Positions 10,703 through 18,730 of a DNA stretch of 35,395 nt are shown here, in pieces. How positions within the stretch are numbered: the stretch's first letter is position 1; every line of letters starts with the position of its first letter. Position numbers and translations under genes: made by a program. The stretch comes from Paramacrobiotus metropolitanus (taxonomy: Eukaryota; Tardigrada; Eutardigrada; Parachela; Macrobiotidae): NCBI RefSeq assembly GCF_019649055.1, contig NW_026570589.1:1-35395 (forward strand), in the 5' to 3' direction. The notes under the pieces were generated by a model, which had not been told where the DNA came from, ran no database searches, and saw only the letters and a list, made by a program, of their open reading frames with translations.

Positions 10703-11322
10703 TCTCATAAGTACGAGTAGTTTGTACATGCCACGGCTTTCGAGTATGCAGTGCGGGTTTTCAAGCATGCTGAATCAAATTCTTGCAGCCATAAATGTCG
10801 AATTTAATTCAATTTTCGGGATAACTACTCGAACAACAATTTTGCGTTCACGGAAACGATGCATCGTTATGAAAATTTTTGGCTGTATATAGCTTACATC
10901 GTCTTACCAAAATTCTAAGAACCGCTCCATTTAGCCCACTTCAGTTACCTGAGTTCCTGCGGTGTCATCAGCTTACTTGCGTGGCACCACTACACTGGTC
11001 TTAGGGGAGTGTCTTATGGCGAAATATTAAGTAGGCAGATTTCATAATATTTTTCACAGTGACCGTGGTTGTTAAATTTGCTGTGAGCTTTGCTGTCACT
11101 GTATTGGATAATCCTGGTTGTTTGAATATCATTAATGCAAAATATGCAGGACTACTTTATAGTTTATAACTGAAAGGCACTCACAGTAGCTTTAAGCACA
11201 GGCGGCGCACGCAAGAAGTAATTTTTAATAAGCCGCAAACGCTGATTAAATATATTACCAACATAAGAGCCATTGTCTCGAAATTACGCACAGGAGAACG
11301 ACGGTACGGAAGATCATACAAT
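10703..11322. other. Distal upstream region of CRP1, displaced by hAT
   Basis: No gene. About 10703-11050 aligns with the regions upstream of CRP2 (about 11790-12140) and CRP3 (about 14590-14910): shared landmarks are TTGAATCA..ATTCTTG, a GGATAACYACTCG-like stretch, and GTCATCAGCTTA near the far end. It is the outer half of the CRP1 upstream region, pushed 3.8 kb away by the transposon. About 11140-11322 is the 3' flank of CRP2. Confidence 0.6.
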
Positions 11323-11657
11323 TCAATCCTTCCAGGTGCCATCCAATCTGCATGGATGGTGCTTTACGGTTTCCATGATTTTAGCATTATGTTTATAGCC
11401 GTGACCGTAGATCACTGCCCCGTAGATGTTGACAGTGGGCCAGATATCGCTGTCACATCGGTACAGCGGCCAACCCACACAACAGCAAGCCGGCTTTTTA
11501 ATGTTTCCATCACAGTCACCGTCGCCGTACACGTGAGTCGGCATCAGTCCCTGAGTGTACCGAAAAGCCACCGGTTACAACGTTTTACTATTACACTGAG
11601 AAAGCTGTCTGAGCTTACCATGCACACCACCAAGAGACCAAAGGTCAGGACCATCAT
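11323..11657 (-). CDS. CRP2, small secreted cysteine-rich protein
   Basis: Two-exon minus-strand gene, paralogous to CRP1. Exon 1 (11619-11657) encodes the signal core MMVLTFGLLVVCM and ends ATG|GTAAGC. The 68-bp phase-0 intron (11551-11618) ends CACTCAG. Exon 2 (11323-11550) starts GLMPTHVYGDG and encodes 75 residues; total 267 nt, 88 aa. Its six cysteines match CRP1: residue 13, CCC at 22-24, 32 in YRCD and 67 in HPC. A lysine-bearing insertion (NIKK) precedes CCC. The intron, leader and promoter also align with CRP1, so the duplication covered the whole gene. Likely secreted; function unknown. Confidence 0.78.
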
Positions 11658-11730
11658 AGTTTTTGATAAACTCTGAATTATTAGCGTTACAGTATTTGCA
11701 CCAGGTGTTGAACAACAATACAAGGCCAAT

Positions 11731-11737
11731 TTATATA
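11731..11737 (-). promoter_or_regulatory. TATA box of CRP2
   Basis: Minus-strand GGTATATAAATT about 75 bp before the CRP2 ATG, the clearest TATA box of the three paralogues. Transcription would start near 11705, giving a leader of about 45 nt. Confidence 0.65.
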
Positions 11738-11759
11738 CCTATCCAGGAAGCTTAGAAAG

Positions 11760-12140
11760 TGGGTTTTCCGTTGTTTTAGGTCCACGAACAATTTAGCTAA
11801 TAATCAGCGAATTTGTGCTATCGTTTCCTAGGACACATTGCATTCTACACAGCGAGAGTTTTGCCACATTGAATCATATTCTTGAACTCTGGAGTCATGA
11901 ACAGCGTTTTCAGGATAACCACTCGGATAGAGCATACATTTTCGGAATTGATATTATCTTTATGGAAATTTTGGGGTTTTCAGCTTACCTCGGTGTTTTT
12001 TACCTTTAAACATTGCCGATTTTGAAGTGTGTTCATCGAAATACCGTACAAAGAACGCTTTTCTCTAACCCACTCAAGTTTTCTGAATTCTCGTGATGTC
12101 ACCACTCATCAGCTCACTGTTTGATACCACATCACTACAT
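11760..12140. other. Upstream region of CRP2
   Basis: No gene. Homologous in order to the CRP1 and CRP3 upstream regions: GGTCCACGAACAATTTAG near 11790, TTGAATCATATTCTTG near 11866, a GGATAACCACTCGGAT stretch near 11912, GAAGTGTG near 12024 and CATCAGCTCA near 12108. At the point matching the hAT insertion it reads ACAATTTA without an element, which makes it a paralogous empty site. Confidence 0.6.
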
Positions 12141-13894
12141 CATTGGTTAGTTTCGATTCAACAAACAAAACGGAGCAAGAAAAATTTCGCACTTTCCATA
12201 GTATTGTCGCTCAAATGAACATGGTTATTAAATGGGCTGGATGGTTGGATCCTCAACAACGTAGCACTAATTCGTCCTGTCTTCTTATGTGCTACTGCTT
12301 GCTGCAATTACCTAAAGTTGTTCCTGAATATCTGGGTGGACTGAATTCGGTTCAAACACTCCCATGACTCGCTCAGTCGATGCCTTCGCTTTGGAAGGGG
12401 TTTTTCACGGCATCGCAACAGAAAGTCGAGTAAATTTATACTCAGAAAAAGCGCAAGAAAAAATTGAGAAACTTACAAAATATCAGATATTCTTGCGACA
12501 AGCAATTCGGCAGAAAATAAAACGCCATGCCGCCAACTTGGCGTGACCAAGGTGTAGTATACACAGTACAGAATTAAGGTTCATCCGAAGCATCGATTTC
12601 CATGAAAGCGGAGCCAGCGCTCGTGCACTGATTTTAGCAACGACTGCGAGTAACGGCTGTAACAAGAAAAGATGTGAACTAAACCGTGTAGTTCGGGAAA
12701 AACTCAGCCAGAAAATCAGCAAAGTGACAATTATTCACATTACACGAGGTTAATTGTCACGACCTCGTACACTCACTGACTGACATGAAAACACAGAGCA
12801 AGTAATAGTACAACTGGCGTTGCTACGCCACACCTACCCCAAGTGGGGAACCCACTAACAAAAACCAAAACATAGCAGAAATACCACAAAAAGAATTATA
12901 ACATAATTCAAAATTCCACATAGGCAGAAGTGCATTCATATTCCACAAATTCGCTCTTTGCTGCTACACTCATCCATTTTGGCACACCCACGCACAGCCT
13001 TTTCGATCGAGGTCACGTTCCTTTCGGAGGTAACACGTCGTGATAATAATGCCCTGTCGAAGTCTAATTCTCACGGACATGGGATTTCTTTCCGCCTCAT
13101 TCGATCGCGGGCTTGCATTCCCCATCCCCATCGGAACAGGAATGTCGGAACTCAATGTCCGCTCTTTTTGCTGGCCGTAAACTTGTCCACGGCACCATCG
13201 ACGTGGATTCCCTCTTCCACAATCTCCCAAGGTCACCCATCACCCGCACACCACGCACGCTCCGTTTCATCCTCTCGGCACGGCTGTCAGGTTTAATCAC
13301 TTCTTCGGCGCTCACCTAATTCTTATCATTTATCTCGTAGCTTAATCGGACAAACCACTTTGAACTATGTACCAAAACCAAGGAACAGATTTCGAGCATG
13401 CTGCAGTATATAAGTTTGCCGGTTGCTTATCTAATTTTTCGTAATAACGATGATTAAGGATCAATGCGGCAGCAACTAATTAGCATAGATCAATGCGGGT
13501 ACGGTAAAATACTCACAGATATGTACTGAAAGAGGCACAGATACAGGAATTATTATTGTTCCTCACATTTACTTTACCCACAAAATCAATTCCAATATTC
13601 TTTGACTGGATGTTAAGGGGCGTTATTTATTGGATTACTGTATGTGTAGCAAAATTGATTATGTACGCTCAACTTGTACGAGGCCTGGTTGCACTTTTTC
13701 GGTTTTTATTATACCTGCCGTCAATTGTTTTATAAATACCGGCAACAAAATAATTATTAATAAGTTCTGTTATGACTGGCAGCGGTTTCAAATTACTATT
13801 CCCAAGAGCACTTTCGTTGTAAGAAGTAAGTATAACTAACGTGGGGCCTTATGGGCGCCCACGTTTCTTCGACGGCGAAACAGCGGCGAACCCG
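12141..13894. other. Spacer between the CRP2 and CRP3 cassettes
   Basis: No gene I can support. A plus-strand frame at 12143-12367 followed by 12364-12546 is partly kept in copy 2 but frameshifted there and has no domain. The G+C-rich stretch 13040-13320 is open in several frames on both strands, which suggests composition rather than a gene. A TATATAAG motif on the plus strand near 13407 has no convincing gene downstream. Confidence 0.4.
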
Positions 13895-14213
13895 GATTGA
13901 GGCTTTAATGCCGAAATCTGACATGTGCACCGTGGCGCAGCAAACACCAGACTGTATTCTGCAGTCAGCACAGCTCTGCTGCAGACCATGAAAAATGCTG
14001 GGATGGAAATCCCCAGAAACAGCAAAACACAATGGCGAATGGCCAATCATGAGGGTTATCACATAGACGGCGATGATGGCGACGGGGCTGTGCGCCACTC
14101 ATTCTCACCAGGTATTCTTATTGGCGCAGGGATGAGCTCGCCGAAATCGGCTGAAGCTAAGATTGCGACGACTTAGGAAGGAGGATTCGACAGGATCAAT
14201 AAGTTTTCCGTCA
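13895..14213. other. 319-bp block identical in both large copies
   Basis: Bases 13895-14213 and 32875-33193 are identical, whereas most of the repeat has an indel every 50-150 bp. The block covers the 3' half of CRP3 exon 2 and about 210 bp beyond it. That outer part is open on the minus strand (from 14098, only a GTG start, secreted-like, with CADC and CC motifs) and on the plus strand (13925-14176). None of these frames has a convincing start or splice model. Confidence 0.5.
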
Positions 14214-14423
14214 GGATGGGTGACATATGGGATACCATTTTCGTAACATCCATATCGCCCCGTCGCTTCAGTGCAGCAAGGCCGCGTCCCACCGTACGCG
14301 TAAGCTGGCATTAACTAGAATGGAATACGTAAAGAAAAAAAACATATATCGCTAAAAGTGTGAAATGTGCTTAGCACTGTTTACCAAGGAGAGCACTAGG
14401 AGACAAACGGTAAGGATCATCAT
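14105..14423 (-). CDS. CRP3, diverged secreted cysteine-rich protein
   Basis: Two-exon minus-strand gene, the most diverged of the three paralogues. Exon 1 (14385-14423) encodes the signal core MMILTVCLLVLSL and ends TTG|GTAAAC. The 70-bp phase-0 intron (14315-14384) ends TTCTAG. Exon 2 (14105-14314) starts LMPAYAYGG and encodes 69 residues; total 249 nt, 82 aa. It keeps the YGC and HPC cysteines but has CC instead of CCC and lacks the first cysteine, so four instead of six. The even number suggests loss of one disulfide. Copy 1 has eight extra bases just after the donor; copy 2 has the family donor GTAAGC. Confidence 0.7.
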
Positions 14424-15035
14424 GGCTTGCAAAGTTATGACGAGATGGAAAAAAGATAGCTGCTTTCGAAGTAACTGCATCAGTTTTATAACAGCAACGA
14501 TAGTCAAATGTATCGCTCGGCTTAAATACGTTTCAAAGAGTTTCATTGCTGCATTGCATAGGAACCCGACGATTTGCTGAGCAGTCTATTCGTTCCTTTG
14601 TTTCCGAGTAACCGGTGTAATCTTAAACATGTTGAATCATATTCTTGCGCTTTAAAATTCTGAACGCCCCTTCAGTTTTGCTTTCGCGATAACCACTTAA
14701 AAAAGCAATACTATATGCGTTTCCCGAAGTTGTGCTTTATGGATATTTCGGTTTGTCAGCTGATGTCAACATTTTTCCACGGCCGGTTGCTGTCAGTTGG
14801 AAGTGTGTTTTCCGAAAACACGAAAAACGCTCCGCCTAGACCACTTCATTCATCTCGATTTCTCGCCTCGTCATCAGCTTAATGTGCGGTAACGCTTCGA
14901 CGGTTTTCAGGAGAACCAGTGAAGAAAAACCAAATTATCTATGCATTATTATTATCTATTATTATCTATGAATTTTGCAATATTTCCGTGCAATGCAAAC
15001 GCCGTAGGCCGGGCTTAAATTGCTACGATTAACAA
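14424..15035. other. CRP3 upstream region, high-divergence patch
   Basis: No gene beyond the CRP3 promoter. It aligns with the CRP1 and CRP2 upstream regions (TTGAATCATATTCTTG near 14632, GATAACCACT near 14690, CATCAGCTTA near 14872). Against copy 2 (about 33387-34005) it carries dense substitutions, roughly one base in five by eye over the first 400 bp, while flanking sequence differs by about 1-3 percent. Confidence 0.65.
14521..14528 (-). promoter_or_regulatory. TATA-like box of CRP3
   Basis: Minus-strand TATTTAAG, about 98 bp before the CRP3 ATG, at the same distance as the CRP1 box. It is kept in copy 2 inside a region that otherwise differs strongly. Confidence 0.45.
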
Positions 15036-15949
15036 TCACCTTTAACGAATCCCGATAAACCTGCACATGACAGTTTAGGGGCTTTAGTTATTGCATTCCG
15101 AGAGGAATTGCAACTGTTTTTTTTAATTATAAGCAGTTGTAGGAGCCCAAGTCGGTTTCACTAAACTACAGATCGTGAAATAAACTAGAAGAGATAAATT
15201 AACTTTTTTAAATCTTTACAACAACCAGACCAGCAGTCCTAAGAACAAAAGCCGCATTTGCGCGTTGACTATAACTACTTCAAAGTGCATGCATGGACCG
15301 GCTGGGCTGCACAGTAAATTTACCGAGTTTACTTTCTCTGTGTCAGTCACAGTCGGTGTTGTACATGTGTGCTGTCCATTTTAACGCAAAATGGTATGCG
15401 CCGTTCAGTCAGAATTTCTGTGAGTAATTTTGAGAAATTTAACCTGCACGAGTAAGTTGAGAAATTTAACCTGCACGTCTGAATTAAACGAGTTGGTATA
15501 GAACTGCCATTCAGTACCATCATTCCAACTGTGTTATGACCTTCCTAAAAATCTTTATCGGGCAAAAGCCATCAATACAATGAAAAGTGCATACGCAGAA
15601 TACTACGCAAAATGATTCACATTTAAATATTGAAAAAACAATCAAAATCGTTAGCGCTGTCAGTCATTTTAGAACGCATACCCAAAGGGCCCAAAACAGC
15701 AGCAGCATTTACTTTTACAACAGCTAGGCTAAATCTCTACTAAATCGCCCTATATGTTTCATCAAATTAATTTTAGTACAGTTTCAATTCTTACAGCTGT
15801 ATGAATGAAAAACGCAAAATTAGTCTAACCACCAAACTTCCCCCGTAGATGTCATCAAAAAATTTGATTTTACCCCTGAATTCTTAGACACAATTCAGCA
15901 AATACTTCGCAGTAACATGGACCGGCTGATTGTAGCAACTGGCTGCCCG
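15036..15949. other. Intergenic, no gene recognised
   Basis: AT-rich and without coding signal on either strand. Contains the 28-bp tandem repeat at 15423-15477. Confidence 0.5.
15423..15477. repeat. Tandem duplication of 27-28 bp
   Basis: Two units of the form AGTAA..TTGAGAAATTTAACCTGCACG at 15423-15450 and 15451-15477. Also present in copy 2 near 34390-34440 with small deletions. Confidence 0.75.
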
Positions 15950-16058
15950 ACAGGTCGTCGCGGGACATTTGGTCGCGGGACAATCGTCTTGAGACAGTTC
16001 GCCGCCGGATATTTCGTCTAAGGACGATTTCTTGTGGCAAATAATCGTTTGACTGCTC
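15950..16058. repeat. Degenerate tandem repeat, about 14.5-bp unit
   Basis: About seven diverged units: GGTCGTCGCGGGACA, TTTGGTCGCGGGACA, ATCGTCTTGAGACA, GTTCGCCGCCGGATA, TTTCGTCTAAGGACG, ATTTCTTGTGGCAA, ATAATCGTTTGACTG. It is G+C-rich in an AT-rich setting and gives spurious open frames (for example 15884-16129, minus). Similar TCGTCGCGGGACA-type repeats occur, as I recall, inside some non-autonomous transposable elements, but I see no element ends here. Confidence 0.65.
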
Positions 16059-16656
16059 GTTGCCAAAAACCCCTTAATAAGATTTCGACTCCCAAAAGTC
16101 GCGCGAACACTTGGGCTATTACGCAGCAAACAGCTTGTAGTTTACTTTTACTTTCTGTCCATCACTTTTATCTATTTTGATGAAGCTGTCTGCGTGCGCA
16201 AACGTACATGCAGTTTATTCTGACATTTTTCAAGATTTATTACGAAACGTTATCGTAAATTAATAATATGCGATTTCCAGGAAGTTTTTGGTACATATGT
16301 CGCTGTAATACTAAGTGTACAAATGAATGGTCAAAGTCAATTAATTTTGTGAAAAGATGCCGTACCTTCAAGAATGTTGGTTGACAGTCGTTAATCATCT
16401 AACAGCGACTTATAAACAGTAGGCATTTAGGCATCGTAAAGTGACCATGCAAGGCTTGCAGTCCCTCCTGGCGTTTAATTAGCAATGAAAGCGCATTTTA
16501 AACGGGTCGAACAAGTGGATCCAGCAAGAGCTCTGCAGGCGATTTATCGAATTCCAGTGCAACTCTAACTTATATAATCATGGCAAGAACGATGGATGCC
16601 CTTGCTTATAACTACTGTACGGTTAAAACTTTCAACGTCTTTTGTAAAGTGTACTA
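16059..16656. other. Intergenic; end of the repeated part at 16444
   Basis: No gene. Base 16444 corresponds to the last base of the window, so the loss of similarity after it is only the window edge, not a real repeat boundary. Confidence 0.6.
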
Positions 16657-16930
16657 TTAGTAACGTAACCAGATAAGCCCTGTAGTTTTGCTGTCGTTAC
16701 CATCTACGCTATGACAAGGCGATTCAAGATTGTGCTGAAGTCCAGCGCCGTAAGCAGTTATTTCCGGGGGAAATAAAACGGCTTTCTCGAGTTCGTGATA
16801 ACTGATGATGTATCTCGACTCTTTTTTTTCAACGTCCAATTTATTCAGCTAAGTTTCCATACCATGTTAATAGCCCAAGGGTCGTGATTAAGTACTCCGG
16901 GCGGCAGCACAAACAGGGATTTTCCGGCTG
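16657..16930 (-). other. Possible coding remnant or exon
   Basis: A minus-strand frame at 16657-16850 (from LNKLDVEKKESRYI to GLIWLRY, then stop) has protein-like composition. Directly upstream, shifted by one base, 16851-16930 reads AGKSLFVLPPGVLNHDPW after a plausible ACTAAG acceptor. Together they look like one coding stretch with a frameshift near 16850. No domain is recognised, and this part is single-copy, so no second version is available to test it. Confidence 0.25.
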
Positions 16931-17000
16931 CTTAGTTGCCCACCGTTTATACTTGTTAAGACAGGGTGTGTAAAAGTAAAATTAGAAATCATTTTGTCTG

Positions 17001-17528
17001 ATGAAAAGGTGCCTTCGTTATAGGTGGAGCACCGACGTGGGAAACTGCATGAAATCCTTATACACGCAGTGTCCCGCTCTCAAGGACGATGCGGCAGCGA
17101 CGGGTGGATGGTATAATGCTGAATTTAGGCTTTTCCTTGGTGCGCTGTGCAGTACCACGGTGGGACCGGTGAAATATCTACGTGCTCTCAGTCACTGTAA
17201 CGAAGAAGATGAGGATGCGTTAGACGGCTGCTGCAATCATCTCGATATGCCTGCCGGGAGTGGAGAGAATGATAATGCATCCGTTGCCCACCAGAGATTC
17301 TGCAAGTAGGTTTCCAGTTATTTATTTCAATCCGTTCTTAAATCCATTCTTAAAGCGAATGTTTTCTGCCATCAAAATAATCATGTTCTATCGTTTTTCA
17401 GCAAACTGAAAAAGACTGCGAGTTATTTTGACGGTGCTCACGACGTTGCTGCAAAATGCGGACAGGATGTTGAACAAGCGCTTAAAGACGCATTTAAGCA
17501 GGCGCACACTGCATACTGCAAGAAATGA
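17001..17528 (+). CDS. Two-exon cysteine-rich helical protein, 143 aa
   Basis: Exon 1 (17001-17305) and exon 2 (17402-17528) join across a 96-bp intron with a GTAGGT donor and TTTTTCAG acceptor; the sum is 432 nt, 143 aa. Downstream of the possible acceptor near 17022 there are nine cysteines spread through predicted helices: NC, QC, LC, HC, a CC pair, FC, KC and YC near the C-terminus. The pattern is typical of secreted helical disulfide proteins, but I recognise no named family. The stretch before WSTDVGNC is not a good signal peptide, and CTTCGTTATAG just before it could be an acceptor, so a signal-peptide exon may lie upstream; I could not find it. A polyadenylation signal AATAAA lies at 17623-17628. 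Only one copy is in the window. Confidence 0.68.
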
Positions 17529-17622
17529 TTGTGTAATTGGCAAACCGACTGCAGTAATTTAGATTGTTTTTTTGATAAGCTCGACGGCATGCTCGTTACA
17601 AAAACAAATTACCTAGCATCTG

Positions 17623-17628
17623 AATAAA
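17623..17628 (+). promoter_or_regulatory. Polyadenylation signal AATAAA
   Basis: AATAAA 95 bp after the stop of the 17001-17528 gene, on the same strand; consistent with its 3' end. Confidence 0.5.
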
Positions 17629-18017
17629 TGTCTCTAATGACATTGAACTTTGCTGAACACCTTCGAAGGTTGCACGAGACGGCCATGTTGTCTGCCAAAC
17701 CGTTATGTTCATGAAACTGTTGGTATACTGGCACTAATAATAATTAAAGACTATTGTGCGTTGACTTACTGCATTATAAATTGTTTTTGTAATACAGTAA
17801 TAAGAACATGTCGCACCTCTAAAAATGTCGCCGAACAAGTTGTGCAACTTGTCGGATAGAAAACGTTAGTTACACTGACACAATAACTGTCACAATCCGT
17901 ACTTATATAAGACTGAATTATATAAGACTCAATATCTCTGTTTAATAAAACAACGAAATTTGATATCCAAGTGCGCGCTATACGTACAGACAGGCGCCTT
18001 ACTACGCGCTCCATATA
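17629..18017. other. Intergenic, no gene recognised
   Basis: AT-rich. The only structure seen is a 12-bp direct repeat, TTATATAAGACT, at 17903-17914 and 17918-17929. Confidence 0.5.
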
Positions 18018-18260
18018 TCACGGATTGACCTGAAACTCAGTTCTCCCGTACTGGTGTCGCATGTCACTATTCTGGCCAAAGGGTTGCTTCTGCAACGGTT
18101 GCGTGGGAGAAGGGTGCACGGCAAAAACTTCAGGAAGACACCTTTGCCGGTCACGGAGAGTATTGTCATCGTTGTTTTGTGTTTGACGACACAGAATCGT
18201 TGGCCACAACGAAAGTCCAGAAAAGACAGTCGCTAAGACAGTGAGTATTTTTAAAGACTT
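18018..18260 (-). CDS. Possible secreted-peptide exon
   Basis: The minus-strand frame ending at TGA 18018-18020 is open up to a TAA at 18261-18263. Its first residues, KSLKILTVLATVFSGLSLWP, look like a signal peptide. They are followed by a polar region rich in Q, N and P with two cysteines and ending GRTEFQVNP. There is no ATG in the open stretch. The sequence before it (CTTTTACTAAAAG) could be a splice acceptor, so the start codon would sit in an upstream exon that I did not identify. Other frames are also open here, which lowers confidence. Confidence 0.33.
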   Translation of the reverse strand, partial: KSLKILTVLATVFSGLSLWPTILCRQTQNNDDNTLRDRQRCLPEVFAVHPSPTQPLQKQPFGQNSDMRHQYGRTEFQVNP

Positions 18261-18263
18261 TTA

Positions 18264-18730
18264 GTAAAAGCTAACTAGATCTGTAAACCTCCTTTTTTCG
18301 CGGTGAATACGCCATAGGAACCTTAGTATACTTATGATAAATGAACGTTTCTCTTACGTTATAAACAACGGAGAATACCGCTGAATCCCGTTAATGTTCT
18401 TTACTGTATACGCTCATGATAGATACTGAACTGCTCAATCACAGCTTCAGCATAGCGCTGAGAAATAAGCATAGAAAACAGACGCCTTTAGACACACATA
18501 ACTACGTGAAAATATGTAGTCCACAACAATTGCATAAACAGTAGTTTTACCTATAAATCTTGCCAAAATCAGAAAGTCCTTAGTTTAGTTTGACGAATTT
18601 ATATTTGAAATGCTGCAACCTTTGCGACCTTTAACAGTCAATGGAGACAATTCGGTTGACATTCCTACCACAACTGCATGAGTGCAGTTTGAAAAATTCA
18701 TATTTTCCACTATGCATTTTGGTAACTCGT
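18264..18730. other. Intergenic, no gene recognised
   Basis: AT-rich stretch between the possible peptide exon and the end of the F-box gene. The 18631-18843 open frame on the minus strand is a shadow of the F-box gene's last exon in another frame. Confidence 0.5.

Larger units (their letters stand above)
1..16444. repeat. Copy 1 of the 19-kb direct repeat
   Basis: This whole segment recurs, same order and orientation, at 19272-35395. The first bases match those at 19272 and the last match the end of the window, so both window edges lie inside the repeat and the unit's true boundaries cannot be seen. Most of the segment is nearly identical between copies apart from small indels, with patches of higher divergence around 14385-15035 and 10870-10915. 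Copy 1 is the longer copy and usually has the more open reading frames, notably an intact hAT transposase. Confidence 0.97.

Noticed and set aside
12970-13319. Several overlapping frames on both strands
   Set aside because: A G+C-rich stretch open in many frames; no start, splice sites or domain stand out, and the frames differ between copies.
13796-14098. Secreted-looking minus-strand frame with CADC and CC motifs
   Set aside because: It begins only at GTG with an in-frame stop just before; no acceptor is available because CRP3 exon 2 lies directly upstream. The end differs between copies.
13925-14176. 83-aa plus-strand open frame identical in both copies
   Set aside because: It partly overlaps CRP3 exon 2 in antisense, and the identity of the block explains its preservation. 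No independent coding evidence.
15884-16129. Minus-strand frame with repeated CPAT motifs
   Set aside because: It is a translation of the 14.5-bp repeat array, not a protein gene.
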